From JAQIBY01 sp046546095 (GTDB taxonomy: Bacteria > Bacteroidota > Bacteroidia > Bacteroidales > ML635J-15), in assembly GCA_046546095.1 (NCBI GenBank), contig JBKGYK010000002.1:1-64000 (forward strand): a stretch of DNA of 64,000 nucleotides, written 5' to 3'. The position numbers and the translations under genes were made by a program. Under the pieces are notes generated by a model that did not search any database, was not told the origin of the DNA, and saw only the letters and a program-made list of their open reading frames with translations. Shown here piece after piece: positions 1 through 7,049 of this stretch (within the stretch, counting starts at the first letter, position 1; every line of letters starts with the position of its first letter).

Positions 1-451
1 TTGGCTTGTTTTGCAAGTCAATATTTTTCTGCCACTGCCGGGGGAACCCTCAGGCAGTGGCTTTCCGTCAAAAGCCAGCCTGTCCGACCGCTGGCGGAGA
101 CAAGTTTTGGTATGTTTTCATGTAATGGTTGAAATGCATAACATTGGTTTTTTGATTATCCGGCTTCCTGATTATCCATCCAGTCATAAATATAATGCAT
201 GTAATTCATATTACCAAGAGGGAATTACATATATTTTTCCTTTACATGGTATGAAATGGCTAAAACAGAAAACCCAGGATGGCTACATTAATAAGATTCC
301 GGGAAGGATGGGTTCGTTTTTCAAAGAAGTTTCCTTATAGAATTGTCTCCCACTTCTGCGGAGATCTTAGTTCTGTTATCAGGCAGCTTGATTCTGACAG
401 CTTGAGTTCACCACCAGGCTGTATTTTTGAATGAGTTGGTTAAGTAGATGT
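1..451. other. Noncoding flank with two inverted repeats
   Basis: I see no convincing gene here. The one long reading frame (11-340) is compositionally odd and resembles nothing I know. Two inverted repeats are visible. One is a 9-bp stem (31-39 with 53-61, GCCACTGCC/GGCAGTGGC) with a GC-rich interior. The other is a 9-bp AT-rich arm pair (199-207 with 222-230, ATGTAATTC/GAATTACAT). The first has the look of an intergenic REP-type hairpin. The 3' end of the siaC-like gene abuts the region at 452. Confidence 0.5.
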
Positions 452-829
452 TTATTGTAGTTTTATCTGTCTGAATTCAAAGAAGTCAGAGCCCAGCATA
501 TCAGCAAAATCTTCGCCCGCTTCAAGTAAATCTTCATCATCAGGCTCGTATTCCCAGACAAACCGTATTGCGGGAATGTCTTCTGATAAAGCCTGCATTA
601 AGTTGTACAGATACTTGGCCGACAGGGTATTGAAATAGTCCATCCGGAAAATGAAGCAATCCACTCCATCGCTTTTTGCCTGAAGCTCCTGACATCTCTT
701 GTGAACTTCTGCATAGAAGGGCCTGGGATCTTCGGGAATGGATATGCCACTCAACTTCAGATGACGCTGCTTGCTATCATACAGCAGGCCCGGTGTACTT
801 TGGGTTTCTTTAATAACTTGTTGAGACAT
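452..829 (-). CDS. siaC: SiaC-type regulatory phosphoprotein (DUF1987)
   Basis: A 125-residue protein recognised as a DUF1987/SiaC family member. In Pseudomonas, SiaC is phosphorylated by the kinase SiaB, dephosphorylated by the PP2C phosphatase SiaA, and in the unphosphorylated state activates the diguanylate cyclase SiaD (known for the family). The motif DYFNT is present at residues 64-68, so Thr68 falls exactly where the phosphorylated threonine of the Pseudomonas protein is reported. The gene start overlaps the end of the SiaB-like gene by 20 bases, so the pair is translationally coupled. No siaA or siaD lies between this gene and the window edge, so the output partner is unknown. Confidence 0.85.
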   Translation of the reverse strand: MSQQVIKETQSTPGLLYDSKQRHLKLSGISIPEDPRPFYAEVHKRCQELQAKSDGVDCFIFRMDYFNTLSAKYLYNLMQALSEDIPAIRFVWEYEPDDEDLLEAGEDFADMLGSDFFEFRQIKLQ

Positions 830-1322
830 ATATAATCAGTTTTGATAAAACATACCATTCGTCTGCCCGCAGTGCAAATCTGAATACCGGGTTTTTCGAG
901 GATTTAAGAAACATATGATACAGACCGGTACCCGCATTGCTGACTGACATATTTCTTCGTTTGATTTCCTCCCGCATTGCCGAAGCCGGCAACTCCTTCA
1001 GTTCGGCAGTGATTTGCTGAATTCTTGACTTATCAGCTTTGCTGAGGTCATTGATGCTGTATAGCTTGATGGCGGTATCCGAAAAGCTGATACCACTCCA
1101 TACCATACCTTTACTGCTATGCTTTGTTGCATTCTGGTATAGCTCGGTGAACAAAAAGCGTGCACGTTTCCAAGTTTTATTGTCAATGCCGGGATATCTT
1201 TGATGCATCTCAGATTCCAGCAATTCCAACTGTTTGTGAAAATCGAAATGACCTGAAAAAGAGAGTTCAGTGTTTTTGAATTCAGGAAAAATCCTGCTGA
1301 TATCTTGCTGATTGACAGACAT
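810..1322 (-). CDS. siaB: SiaB-type protein kinase (DUF6272)
   Basis: A 170-residue cytoplasmic protein with the fold signature of the small GHKL-type kinases that phosphorylate SiaC. It has a helix reading FTELYQNATKHSS around residues 53-65, equivalent to the N-box that binds Mg-ATP, and a late glycine segment (SNAGTGLYH near residue 128-136). It has no membrane segment and no His dimerisation domain, consistent with a Ser/Thr kinase of one partner protein. It overlaps the SiaC gene and starts one base after the LOG gene ends, so the three genes form one minus-strand operon. Function is assigned from family plus pairing with SiaC. Confidence 0.8.
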   Translation of the reverse strand: MSVNQQDISRIFPEFKNTELSFSGHFDFHKQLELLESEMHQRYPGIDNKTWKRARFLFTELYQNATKHSSKGMVWSGISFSDTAIKLYSINDLSKADKSRIQQITAELKELPASAMREEIKRRNMSVSNAGTGLYHMFLKSSKNPVFRFALRADEWYVLSKLIIYVSTSY

Positions 1323-1323
1323 G

Positions 1324-1896
1324 TCAGCGTTTTAAATATTTGTCATAAATATCTGCATGGGCATAGTTTTCTATAGCTGAAAGTGCCGCAGCCGGATTGT
1401 TGTGCATGGAATACAGAGACCTGTACTCCGGTACGGCAAATTTGTGTATGTACATTTGCTCAAAAAGCTTTAGCAAAGCATCATAATATCCATCTGTATT
1501 AAGAATCACAACAGGCAATTTGTGATACTGTAGTTGCTTGAGGGTTATTACCTCCAGCAACTCCTCCAGTGTGCCGAATCCGCCGGGTAGCGCCAGAAAT
1601 GCATCGGCTTCCTGCCGCATTAGTGCTTTCCTGTCTTTCATGTCTTTGGTTATGATGAGCTTGTCGTCTTCATCAGATACAACACCACGAATCTTTAAAC
1701 GCTCGGGTATTACTCCGGTTGTTTCACCACCTTTCTCCCTGACAGCCGAAGCCACAACTCCCATAATACCTATTTTCCCTGCACCATATATTATTGAATG
1801 CCCGTTTTTGCCAATGGCATGCCCCATTTCCCTGGCGTGCTCATAATATATGGGCTCTAAATCAACACTGGAACCACAAAATACACATATTTTCAT
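1324..1896 (-). CDS. LOG family protein (TIGR00730, nucleoside monophosphate phosphoribohydrolase type)
   Basis: A 190-residue Rossmann-fold protein starting MKICVFCGSS. I chose the ATG at 1896 rather than the upstream frame start at 1929, because the family begins at this strand. The LOG signature PGGFGTxxE is intact at residues 104-112 and the preceding Arg94 (KDRKALM) is the expected catalytic partner. Family members hydrolyse N6-substituted or ordinary nucleoside 5'-monophosphates to the base and ribose 5-phosphate (known for the family; substrate here not known). It is the first gene of the LOG-siaB-siaC unit. Confidence 0.85.
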   Translation of the reverse strand: MKICVFCGSSVDLEPIYYEHAREMGHAIGKNGHSIIYGAGKIGIMGVVASAVREKGGETTGVIPERLKIRGVVSDEDDKLIITKDMKDRKALMRQEADAFLALPGGFGTLEELLEVITLKQLQYHKLPVVILNTDGYYDALLKLFEQMYIHKFAVPEYRSLYSMHNNPAAALSAIENYAHADIYDKYLKR

Positions 1897-1947
1897 TACT
1901 TTCGTTTTCTGTAGGTTTGTAAAATTCAATTAAACATAAGCAAAATA

Positions 1948-2352
1948 ATGAAACGAAAAAAAATATCCGGCATAATTGTTTTTCTCCTGGTAAGCTTTTC
2001 ATTGGTTCTGATCGGTACCGGGATGCTGCTAAAAAAGGAGGAAATTGTTTTCCGGAACAATACAGAACGCGAATTGCTCCTCAGAGTAAAGCTGAAATCT
2101 TATGCCGAGGACAGCGTTTATCTCGTGCAGCCGGGTCAGGAAGTTAATATTGCAGAAAATAAGCATCTGAAGAAAAGAACTGCAAATGCTATCAAAAACG
2201 AATTTATAAATAAACTAAATAAATTTAACCTTTGTTGTGATCAGGATAAAGGTTTAGTCAATCTGATACAATATAATGATAAGTGGATGTTTGAGTCTGA
2301 CAAAAAAGAAAGCAAACTGATTGTTGAATATTCTGATGAAATAAAAGAGTGA
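1948..2352 (+). CDS. Small membrane-anchored protein of unknown function
   Basis: A 134-residue protein I do not recognise. Residues 1-6 are basic and residues 8-27 form a hydrophobic segment with no obvious cleavage site, so it is probably an N-terminal membrane anchor with the rest outside the cytoplasm. The body is rich in Lys, Glu and Asn, has one CC pair near residue 96-97 and ends in a charged tail. It diverges from the LOG gene and precedes dnaA by 272 bases. There is no operon partner. Confidence 0.6.
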   Translation: MKRKKISGIIVFLLVSFSLVLIGTGMLLKKEEIVFRNNTERELLLRVKLKSYAEDSVYLVQPGQEVNIAENKHLKKRTANAIKNEFINKLNKFNLCCDQDKGLVNLIQYNDKWMFESDKKESKLIVEYSDEIKE

Positions 2353-2624
2353 AATTATTCTGATTATTCTTTTTTAACTTTAAAAATATTGATACTTTTA
2401 TAAGCTGATTTTATCAGGATAGCGGCTTGGCCCGAAACCAAATTGTATTACAAAATTGTAGGTAAATAAATTTAAATTTTTTTTTGGTCTCTAACAAGTT
2501 GAGGATAAAATGCATATAAAATAATTGAAATAATCAAGGGAAATTTGATTTGTTCAGGCAGTTTTTTTTTCACAAATTGCTGTTGAAAACAAATCAAATA
2601 TTAGAAGCAAAATCGATCTGCTAA
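2353..2624. promoter_or_regulatory. AT-rich leader of dnaA with one near-consensus DnaA box
   Basis: A 272-base AT-rich gap with poly-A/T runs (2465-2485, 2561-2570). On the minus strand, 2500-2508 reads TTATCCTCA, one mismatch from the DnaA box TTATCCACA. Only a single such site was found, so this may be an autoregulatory site. It is not enough to call an origin. No recognisable promoter boxes. Confidence 0.3.
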
Positions 2625-4052
2625 ATGGTTAAAAATGTAGAAACAGCCTGGAGTCAATGTCTGAAAATTATCAGCGATAATGTTCCCAAAGTGAGCTTTC
2701 GGACATGGTTTGAGCCCATTGTGCCTTTAAAACTGGAAGACAATGTGCTTACCATTCAGGTTCCCAGTACATTCTTTTATGAGTTTTTGGAAGAACAATA
2801 TATTGATCTTCTTAAAAAGTGTCTGACAAAAGTTGTGGGGCCTGGTGTGAAGCTTGAATATCACGTTGTTATGGGTGATAATGGTGTGGGAAAACAACCA
2901 TACACAGTGAAAATCCCAACAACCAGCAAATCCAAACTTCATAATAAACCTGTACAGGTACCATTTCACAAGGAAAGTGCTTCTATTAAAAATCCTTTTG
3001 TCATCCCCGGATTGAAAAAAATGCATGTTGACCCTCAATTGAATGCTGAAAACTCATTTGAAAACTTTATTGAGGGTGATTGTAACCGGCTGGCGCGATC
3101 TGCCGGATATGCCGTAGCAGAGAAACCGGGAGGAACAGCTTTTAATCCATTGTTTATATATGGTTCTCCAGGACTCGGAAAAACGCATCTGGCGCAGGCA
3201 ATCGGAATCGAAGTCAAAAACCGGTTTCCGGAGAAAACCGTTCTCTATGTGGATGCCAATAAATTTCAGACCCAGTACGCAGAGGCATCACGAAATAACA
3301 ACCGAAACGATTTCGTGCATTTTTACCAGATGATTGATGTACTCATTGTTGACGATGTACACTATTTTGCGAAAAAAGAAGGAACGCAGGATGTGTTTTT
3401 CCACATCTTCAATCACTTGCATCAGCTTGGTAAACAACTCGTGCTGACATCCGACAAACCGCCCGTGGAACTTAGCGGACTGGATGAAAGACTCCTGAGT
3501 CGTTTTAAGTGGGGACTCTCAGCCGACCTGCAGGAACCGGATTTTAAAACCAGGATTTCAATCCTCAAAAATAAATCCTATCAGGACGGTATTAGTATCT
3601 CTGATGAAGTGCTCGAATACATTGCTTCCCATATTTCTGAAAGCATCAGAGAACTGGAAGGCGCTCTGATTTCACTGCTTGCCCAATCTACCCTGAATAG
3701 AAAGGAAATTACACTGGACCTGGCCAAAACCATGATTGATAAACTGGTGAAAAATACCAGAAGGGAAGTGTCCATTGATTATATCCAGAAAATAGTCTGC
3801 AATTATTTTGGCATGTCCGTAGATAAACTCAACTCTAAAACCCGAAAAAGGGAAGTTGTGCAGGCCAGGCAAATCGCTATGTACTTTGCCAAAAATATGA
3901 CAAAATCATCCCTGGCATCTATCGGCTCCAGCATTGGAGGAAAAGACCATGCAACAGTCCTTCATGCATGTAAAACCGTCAACAACCTGATTGATACCGA
4001 TAAACGATTCAAAGTTTATATCGACGATATTGATAAAAAACTGAAAATGTAA
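2625..4052 (+). CDS. dnaA: Chromosomal replication initiator DnaA
   Basis: A 475-residue DnaA of normal length. Domain I (about 1-85) begins VETAWSQCLKIISDNV. A variable linker follows to about residue 145. The AAA+ domain has Walker A GSPGLGKT at residues 180-187 and Walker B VLIVDDVHYF near 242-251. The C-terminal DNA-binding helix-turn-helix carries the DnaA signature KDHATVLH near residue 442-449. It binds DnaA boxes, melts the origin and loads the helicase (known). It is monocistronic: it has its own AT-rich leader and a strong terminator directly downstream. Confidence 0.98.
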   Translation: MVKNVETAWSQCLKIISDNVPKVSFRTWFEPIVPLKLEDNVLTIQVPSTFFYEFLEEQYIDLLKKCLTKVVGPGVKLEYHVVMGDNGVGKQPYTVKIPTTSKSKLHNKPVQVPFHKESASIKNPFVIPGLKKMHVDPQLNAENSFENFIEGDCNRLARSAGYAVAEKPGGTAFNPLFIYGSPGLGKTHLAQAIGIEVKNRFPEKTVLYVDANKFQTQYAEASRNNNRNDFVHFYQMIDVLIVDDVHYFAKKEGTQDVFFHIFNHLHQLGKQLVLTSDKPPVELSGLDERLLSRFKWGLSADLQEPDFKTRISILKNKSYQDGISISDEVLEYIASHISESIRELEGALISLLAQSTLNRKEITLDLAKTMIDKLVKNTRREVSIDYIQKIVCNYFGMSVDKLNSKTRKREVVQARQIAMYFAKNMTKSSLASIGSSIGGKDHATVLHACKTVNNLIDTDKRFKVYIDDIDKKLKM

Positions 4053-4070
4053 ATCTTACCATCGGAATAT

Positions 4071-4100
4071 GCTGCAGTCATTGATTGCGGCTTTTTTTTT
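4071..4100 (+). terminator. Rho-independent terminator after dnaA
   Basis: GCTGCA (4071-4076) pairs with TGCGGC (4086-4091, one G-U). Three more inner pairs give a short-loop hairpin, followed by nine T (4092-4100). It lies 19 bases after the dnaA stop. Confidence 0.85.
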
Positions 4101-4209
4101 CTTACAAAATTACACTTTACTCTATGACCTGCATATGTGAAAAACAAGCTGTTGAATGCCGCAGTGCCTACACATTTTTTATATCTTAGCACCGTAAAAT
4201 TTCTGAACT

Positions 4210-5076
4210 ATGATCTGGGTGTTACTGACAATACTTTCTGCAACAGGAATTTTTGTTTTCTTTAAGTTGCTGGACAAATATAAACTCCCCAACCTGAATG
4301 CCATTGTTATCAATTACTTTGTTGCAGGACTTATTGGTATTGCTATAAGCCCCAACAGAGAGAGCATGCTCAATGTGTTCAATGAAGACTGGGCATTCCT
4401 GGCCATCCTGATTGGTGTATTGTTTATCCTCATGTTTTTTGTGATAGGATATTCCTCCATTCACAGTGGTATGTCTATCACTACATTGGCAAGTAAAATG
4501 TCCGTGGTTATTCCCATCCTTTTTTCCATCATATATTATCATGAGGATTTATCTGCCATAAAAGTTGTCGGGATGATTCTGGCACTCATTGGTCTGGTGA
4601 TGGCTGTGTACAAAAAAAGGAAGAACGGCAGACTGAGCAAACAATTCTGGATACCACTGCTGCTCTTTGCAGGTATGGGCATTGTAGATTCACTGGTAAA
4701 ATATGCCCAGGCTGCTCATGTGAATGATGAAATATCCTCCATGTTCACCGCCCTGCTTTTTAGCATCTCTTTTATTGCCGGCATGGTAATCATGTTGTTC
4801 CGCCGGGAATATTTTGTATATTTTAAAAGTGGCCGCCTGCTCTTACTGGGGACAGGACTTGGCGCCGTGAATTACGGATCAATCTATTTTCTCATCCGCG
4901 CTCTGAATTCAGATGTTTTTGATAGCTCCGTGATTTTTGGAATCAACAATATCGGCATTGTAAGCTTGTCAGCATTTATCGGATATGTGTTTTTTCGCGA
5001 GCGTCTTAGTAAACTCAACTGGACCGGCCTGGTAACATGCCTGATAGCCATTGCCATATTGTACATTACAAAATAA
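4210..5076 (+). CDS. EamA/DMT-family transporter
   Basis: A 288-residue integral membrane protein with ten predicted hydrophobic segments in two repeated halves of five, the EamA (drug/metabolite transporter) architecture. The second half starts near residue 145 (QFWIPLLLFAGMGIVDS). The family exports amino acids or other small metabolites; the substrate cannot be told from sequence. The gene opens a plus-strand run with the YigZ-like gene four bases downstream. A TATCTTAG motif (4182-4189) upstream resembles a -7 box. Confidence 0.85.
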   Translation: MIWVLLTILSATGIFVFFKLLDKYKLPNLNAIVINYFVAGLIGIAISPNRESMLNVFNEDWAFLAILIGVLFILMFFVIGYSSIHSGMSITTLASKMSVVIPILFSIIYYHEDLSAIKVVGMILALIGLVMAVYKKRKNGRLSKQFWIPLLLFAGMGIVDSLVKYAQAAHVNDEISSMFTALLFSISFIAGMVIMLFRREYFVYFKSGRLLLLGTGLGAVNYGSIYFLIRALNSDVFDSSVIFGINNIGIVSLSAFIGYVFFRERLSKLNWTGLVTCLIAIAILYITK

Positions 5077-5080
5077 CCAT

Positions 5081-5692
5081 ATGACAGAATTGTCAGATAC
5101 ATACAAAAGTATCAAGGCTCCTTCTGAAGGTTTCTTCAAAGACAGAGGCAGTAAGTTTTATGCCTTTGCTTTTCCGGTAAGCTCAGAAGAGGAAGTGAAA
5201 GAGCATCAGGACAGTTTGCGCAAATCTCATCACGATGCCCGTCACCATGTATATGCCTTTCTACTGGGTGCTGATGAGTCTGTTTTTCGGGCCAGCGATG
5301 ACGGTGAACCTGCTCATTCTTCCGGTGACCCTGTGCTCGGGCAAATAAGATCTTACGGCCTTACCAATATTCTGATTGTGGTGATAAGGTATTTTGGCGG
5401 GACAAAACTTGGCATTCCCGGCCTGATCAATGCATACAAAACTGCTGCAGCAATGGCTCTGGAAAATGCCGACATTGTGGAGCATGTGAGAAGAAAATAT
5501 TTCCGCATAAAATTTGATTATCCACTAATGGACCAGATAAACCGGCTGATCAGGGAAGAAAATCTGAAAGTCAGCGACCGCATATTTGAAATGGATTGTG
5601 AAATGGAACTGGGAGTGAGGCTGAGGGATGTGGACAGAATTTCCCAAAGACTAAAACAAGCTCCTGAAGTTAAAATACTCAATATTAAATGA
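5081..5692 (+). CDS. YigZ/IMPACT family protein
   Basis: A 203-residue protein with the UPF0029/IMPACT N-terminal domain (KDRGSKFYAF, HHDARHHVYAF, RASDDGEPAHSSGDP, YFGGTKLGIPGL) and a C-terminal DUF1949-like ferredoxin-fold half. I chose the ATG at 5081 (MTELSDTYKS) because an in-frame start at 5051 would overlap the transporter gene by 26 bases. The role in bacteria is poorly defined; the eukaryotic relative IMPACT regulates a translation kinase. It ends in an ATGA overlap with the acyltransferase gene. Confidence 0.88.
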   Translation: MTELSDTYKSIKAPSEGFFKDRGSKFYAFAFPVSSEEEVKEHQDSLRKSHHDARHHVYAFLLGADESVFRASDDGEPAHSSGDPVLGQIRSYGLTNILIVVIRYFGGTKLGIPGLINAYKTAAAMALENADIVEHVRRKYFRIKFDYPLMDQINRLIREENLKVSDRIFEMDCEMELGVRLRDVDRISQRLKQAPEVKILNIK

Positions 5693-6243
5693 AAAAACAC
5701 CTCGCCAGGTTCATACTGAAAGTCGCAGGATGGAAAATAGCTGACAGTTTTCCCGACGCACCTAAAGCTGTTTGTGTTATGGCTCCTCATACCAGTATGT
5801 GGGATTTTGTTTGGGGTAAATTGTTTTTCATGAGTATTGGGATAAAACCAAAATTCCTGATCAAAGCCGAAGCATTTAAGGGGATAGGCGGATATTTTCT
5901 TAAAGCAATGGGTGGAATCCCGGTCAATAGAAAAAATCCCGCCGGGCTGGTGCCGGATATTCTGGACCGGTTGAAAAAGCAGGATGAGTTTATATTGGTG
6001 ATAACTCCGGAAGGAACACGGAAAAAAGTTGATGTCTGGAAAACCGGAGCAATCAGAATTGCCAGGGCTGCAAAAATACCCCTGATTGCCGGTCGAATGG
6101 ATTACGGGAAAAAAGAACTGGGCCTGGCTGCCGTTTATTGGCAGGTGCCTGATGATCCCGGATTTATCAACAGGTTGAAACTGGATTTTGCTAAAATTAA
6201 AGGTAAACATCCTGAAAAATTTAATCCTTATGCCAAACAATGA
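5689..6243 (+). CDS. Lysophospholipid acyltransferase (PlsC-like)
   Basis: A 184-residue protein of the 1-acyl-glycerol-3-phosphate acyltransferase superfamily. The catalytic HxxxxD motif is HTSMWD (His34-Asp39) and the phosphate-binding EGTR is intact at 108-111 (TPEGTRKK). It is shorter than classic PlsC and lacks a clear N-terminal membrane helix, which fits the small 'glycerol acyltransferase' subgroup common in Bacteroidota. The likely role is acyl transfer to a lysolipid or a lipid-linked substrate at the inner membrane. It is coupled at both ends: its start overlaps yigZ by 4 bases and its end overlaps the amidase gene by 14. Confidence 0.85.
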   Translation: MKKHLARFILKVAGWKIADSFPDAPKAVCVMAPHTSMWDFVWGKLFFMSIGIKPKFLIKAEAFKGIGGYFLKAMGGIPVNRKNPAGLVPDILDRLKKQDEFILVITPEGTRKKVDVWKTGAIRIARAAKIPLIAGRMDYGKKELGLAAVYWQVPDDPGFINRLKLDFAKIKGKHPEKFNPYAKQ

Positions 6244-7006
6244 TTTAAAACTTGGTCTTTTACAAACAGACCTGGCCTGGGAAAACCCGCAAGCCAATAT
6301 TGAAAAACTTGTGGACTCTATGGATATCCTCTCAGGTGCTGATCTCATCATTTGTCCGGAAATGTTTACAACAGGTTTCAGTATGCAGCCGGAAAAGTAT
6401 GCCGAACCACATCAGGGAGATAGTTACAAACAGATAGCAGATATGGCATCCAAAGTAGATGCTGCCATCGTATTTTCAATGATGGTGAAAGAGTCAGGAA
6501 AATATTTTAACCGTTTGTATTTTGTCTTTCCCGATGGCTCCTCTGCAATGTACGACAAAAAGCATTTGTTTACCATGGGGGAGGAACACCTGCATTATTC
6601 GGCAGGCAGTAAACGGCTGTATGTTGATTACAAAGGCTGGAGAATCATGCCTTTGGTTTGTTATGATCTGAGGTTTCCTGTATGGAGTAGAAATACCGGC
6701 AATTATGACTTATTGCTCTATAATGCAAACTGGCCGGGAGTACGAGCGGATGTGTGGAAAACACTCCTGAAGGCGAGGGCCATCGAAAATCAGGCATGGG
6801 TGGCCGGTGTAAACCGCATAGGTGTGGATGGACGCAATCTTCATTATACCGGAGACTCCAGAGTTCTGGATGCAAAAGGCAGGCTCCTGCTTGATATGAA
6901 AGATGGGGAAAAAGCAGAAATAGTTACCATTGCTAAACAGCCGCTGATGGAATTCAGGGAAAAATTCCCTGTACTCAATGATATGGATAAGTTCAGATTA
7001 CTTTAA
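6230..7006 (+). CDS. Nitrilase-family omega-amidase (YafV/NIT2-like)
   Basis: A 258-residue carbon-nitrogen hydrolase with the complete Glu-Lys-Cys triad: Glu44 (CPEMFTTGF), Lys111 (YDKKHLF) and Cys144 (LVCYDLRFP). The TTGF, HLF and RFPVWSR contexts are those of the omega-amidases that hydrolyse alpha-ketoglutaramate or alpha-ketosuccinamate, acting as metabolite repair enzymes (known for YafV/NIT2). I took the ATG at 6230 (MPNNDLKLGL). An upstream frame start at 6188 would overlap the acyltransferase by 56 bases. Confidence 0.88.
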   Translation: MPNNDLKLGLLQTDLAWENPQANIEKLVDSMDILSGADLIICPEMFTTGFSMQPEKYAEPHQGDSYKQIADMASKVDAAIVFSMMVKESGKYFNRLYFVFPDGSSAMYDKKHLFTMGEEHLHYSAGSKRLYVDYKGWRIMPLVCYDLRFPVWSRNTGNYDLLLYNANWPGVRADVWKTLLKARAIENQAWVAGVNRIGVDGRNLHYTGDSRVLDAKGRLLLDMKDGEKAEIVTIAKQPLMEFREKFPVLNDMDKFRLL

Positions 7007-7049
7007 ATTGCCGGAAAACAGGTATCTCTGTTTCAATGGCTTCCAGATT

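Noticed and set aside
11..340. 109-codon open frame on the plus strand at the left edge
   Set aside because: It spans a GC-rich hairpin and an AT-rich inverted repeat and its residue composition is not protein-like. It has no start signals and no neighbour context.
5518..6351. 277-codon frame antisense to yigZ and the acyltransferase
   Set aside because: Both plus-strand genes have intact family motifs. The antisense product is Phe/Ser/Cys-rich and matches no fold.
7016..7033. Short AAACAG/CTGTTT hairpin between the amidase and hybrid-kinase genes
   Set aside because: Only six base pairs, low stability and no adjacent T tract in either direction. Not callable as a terminator.
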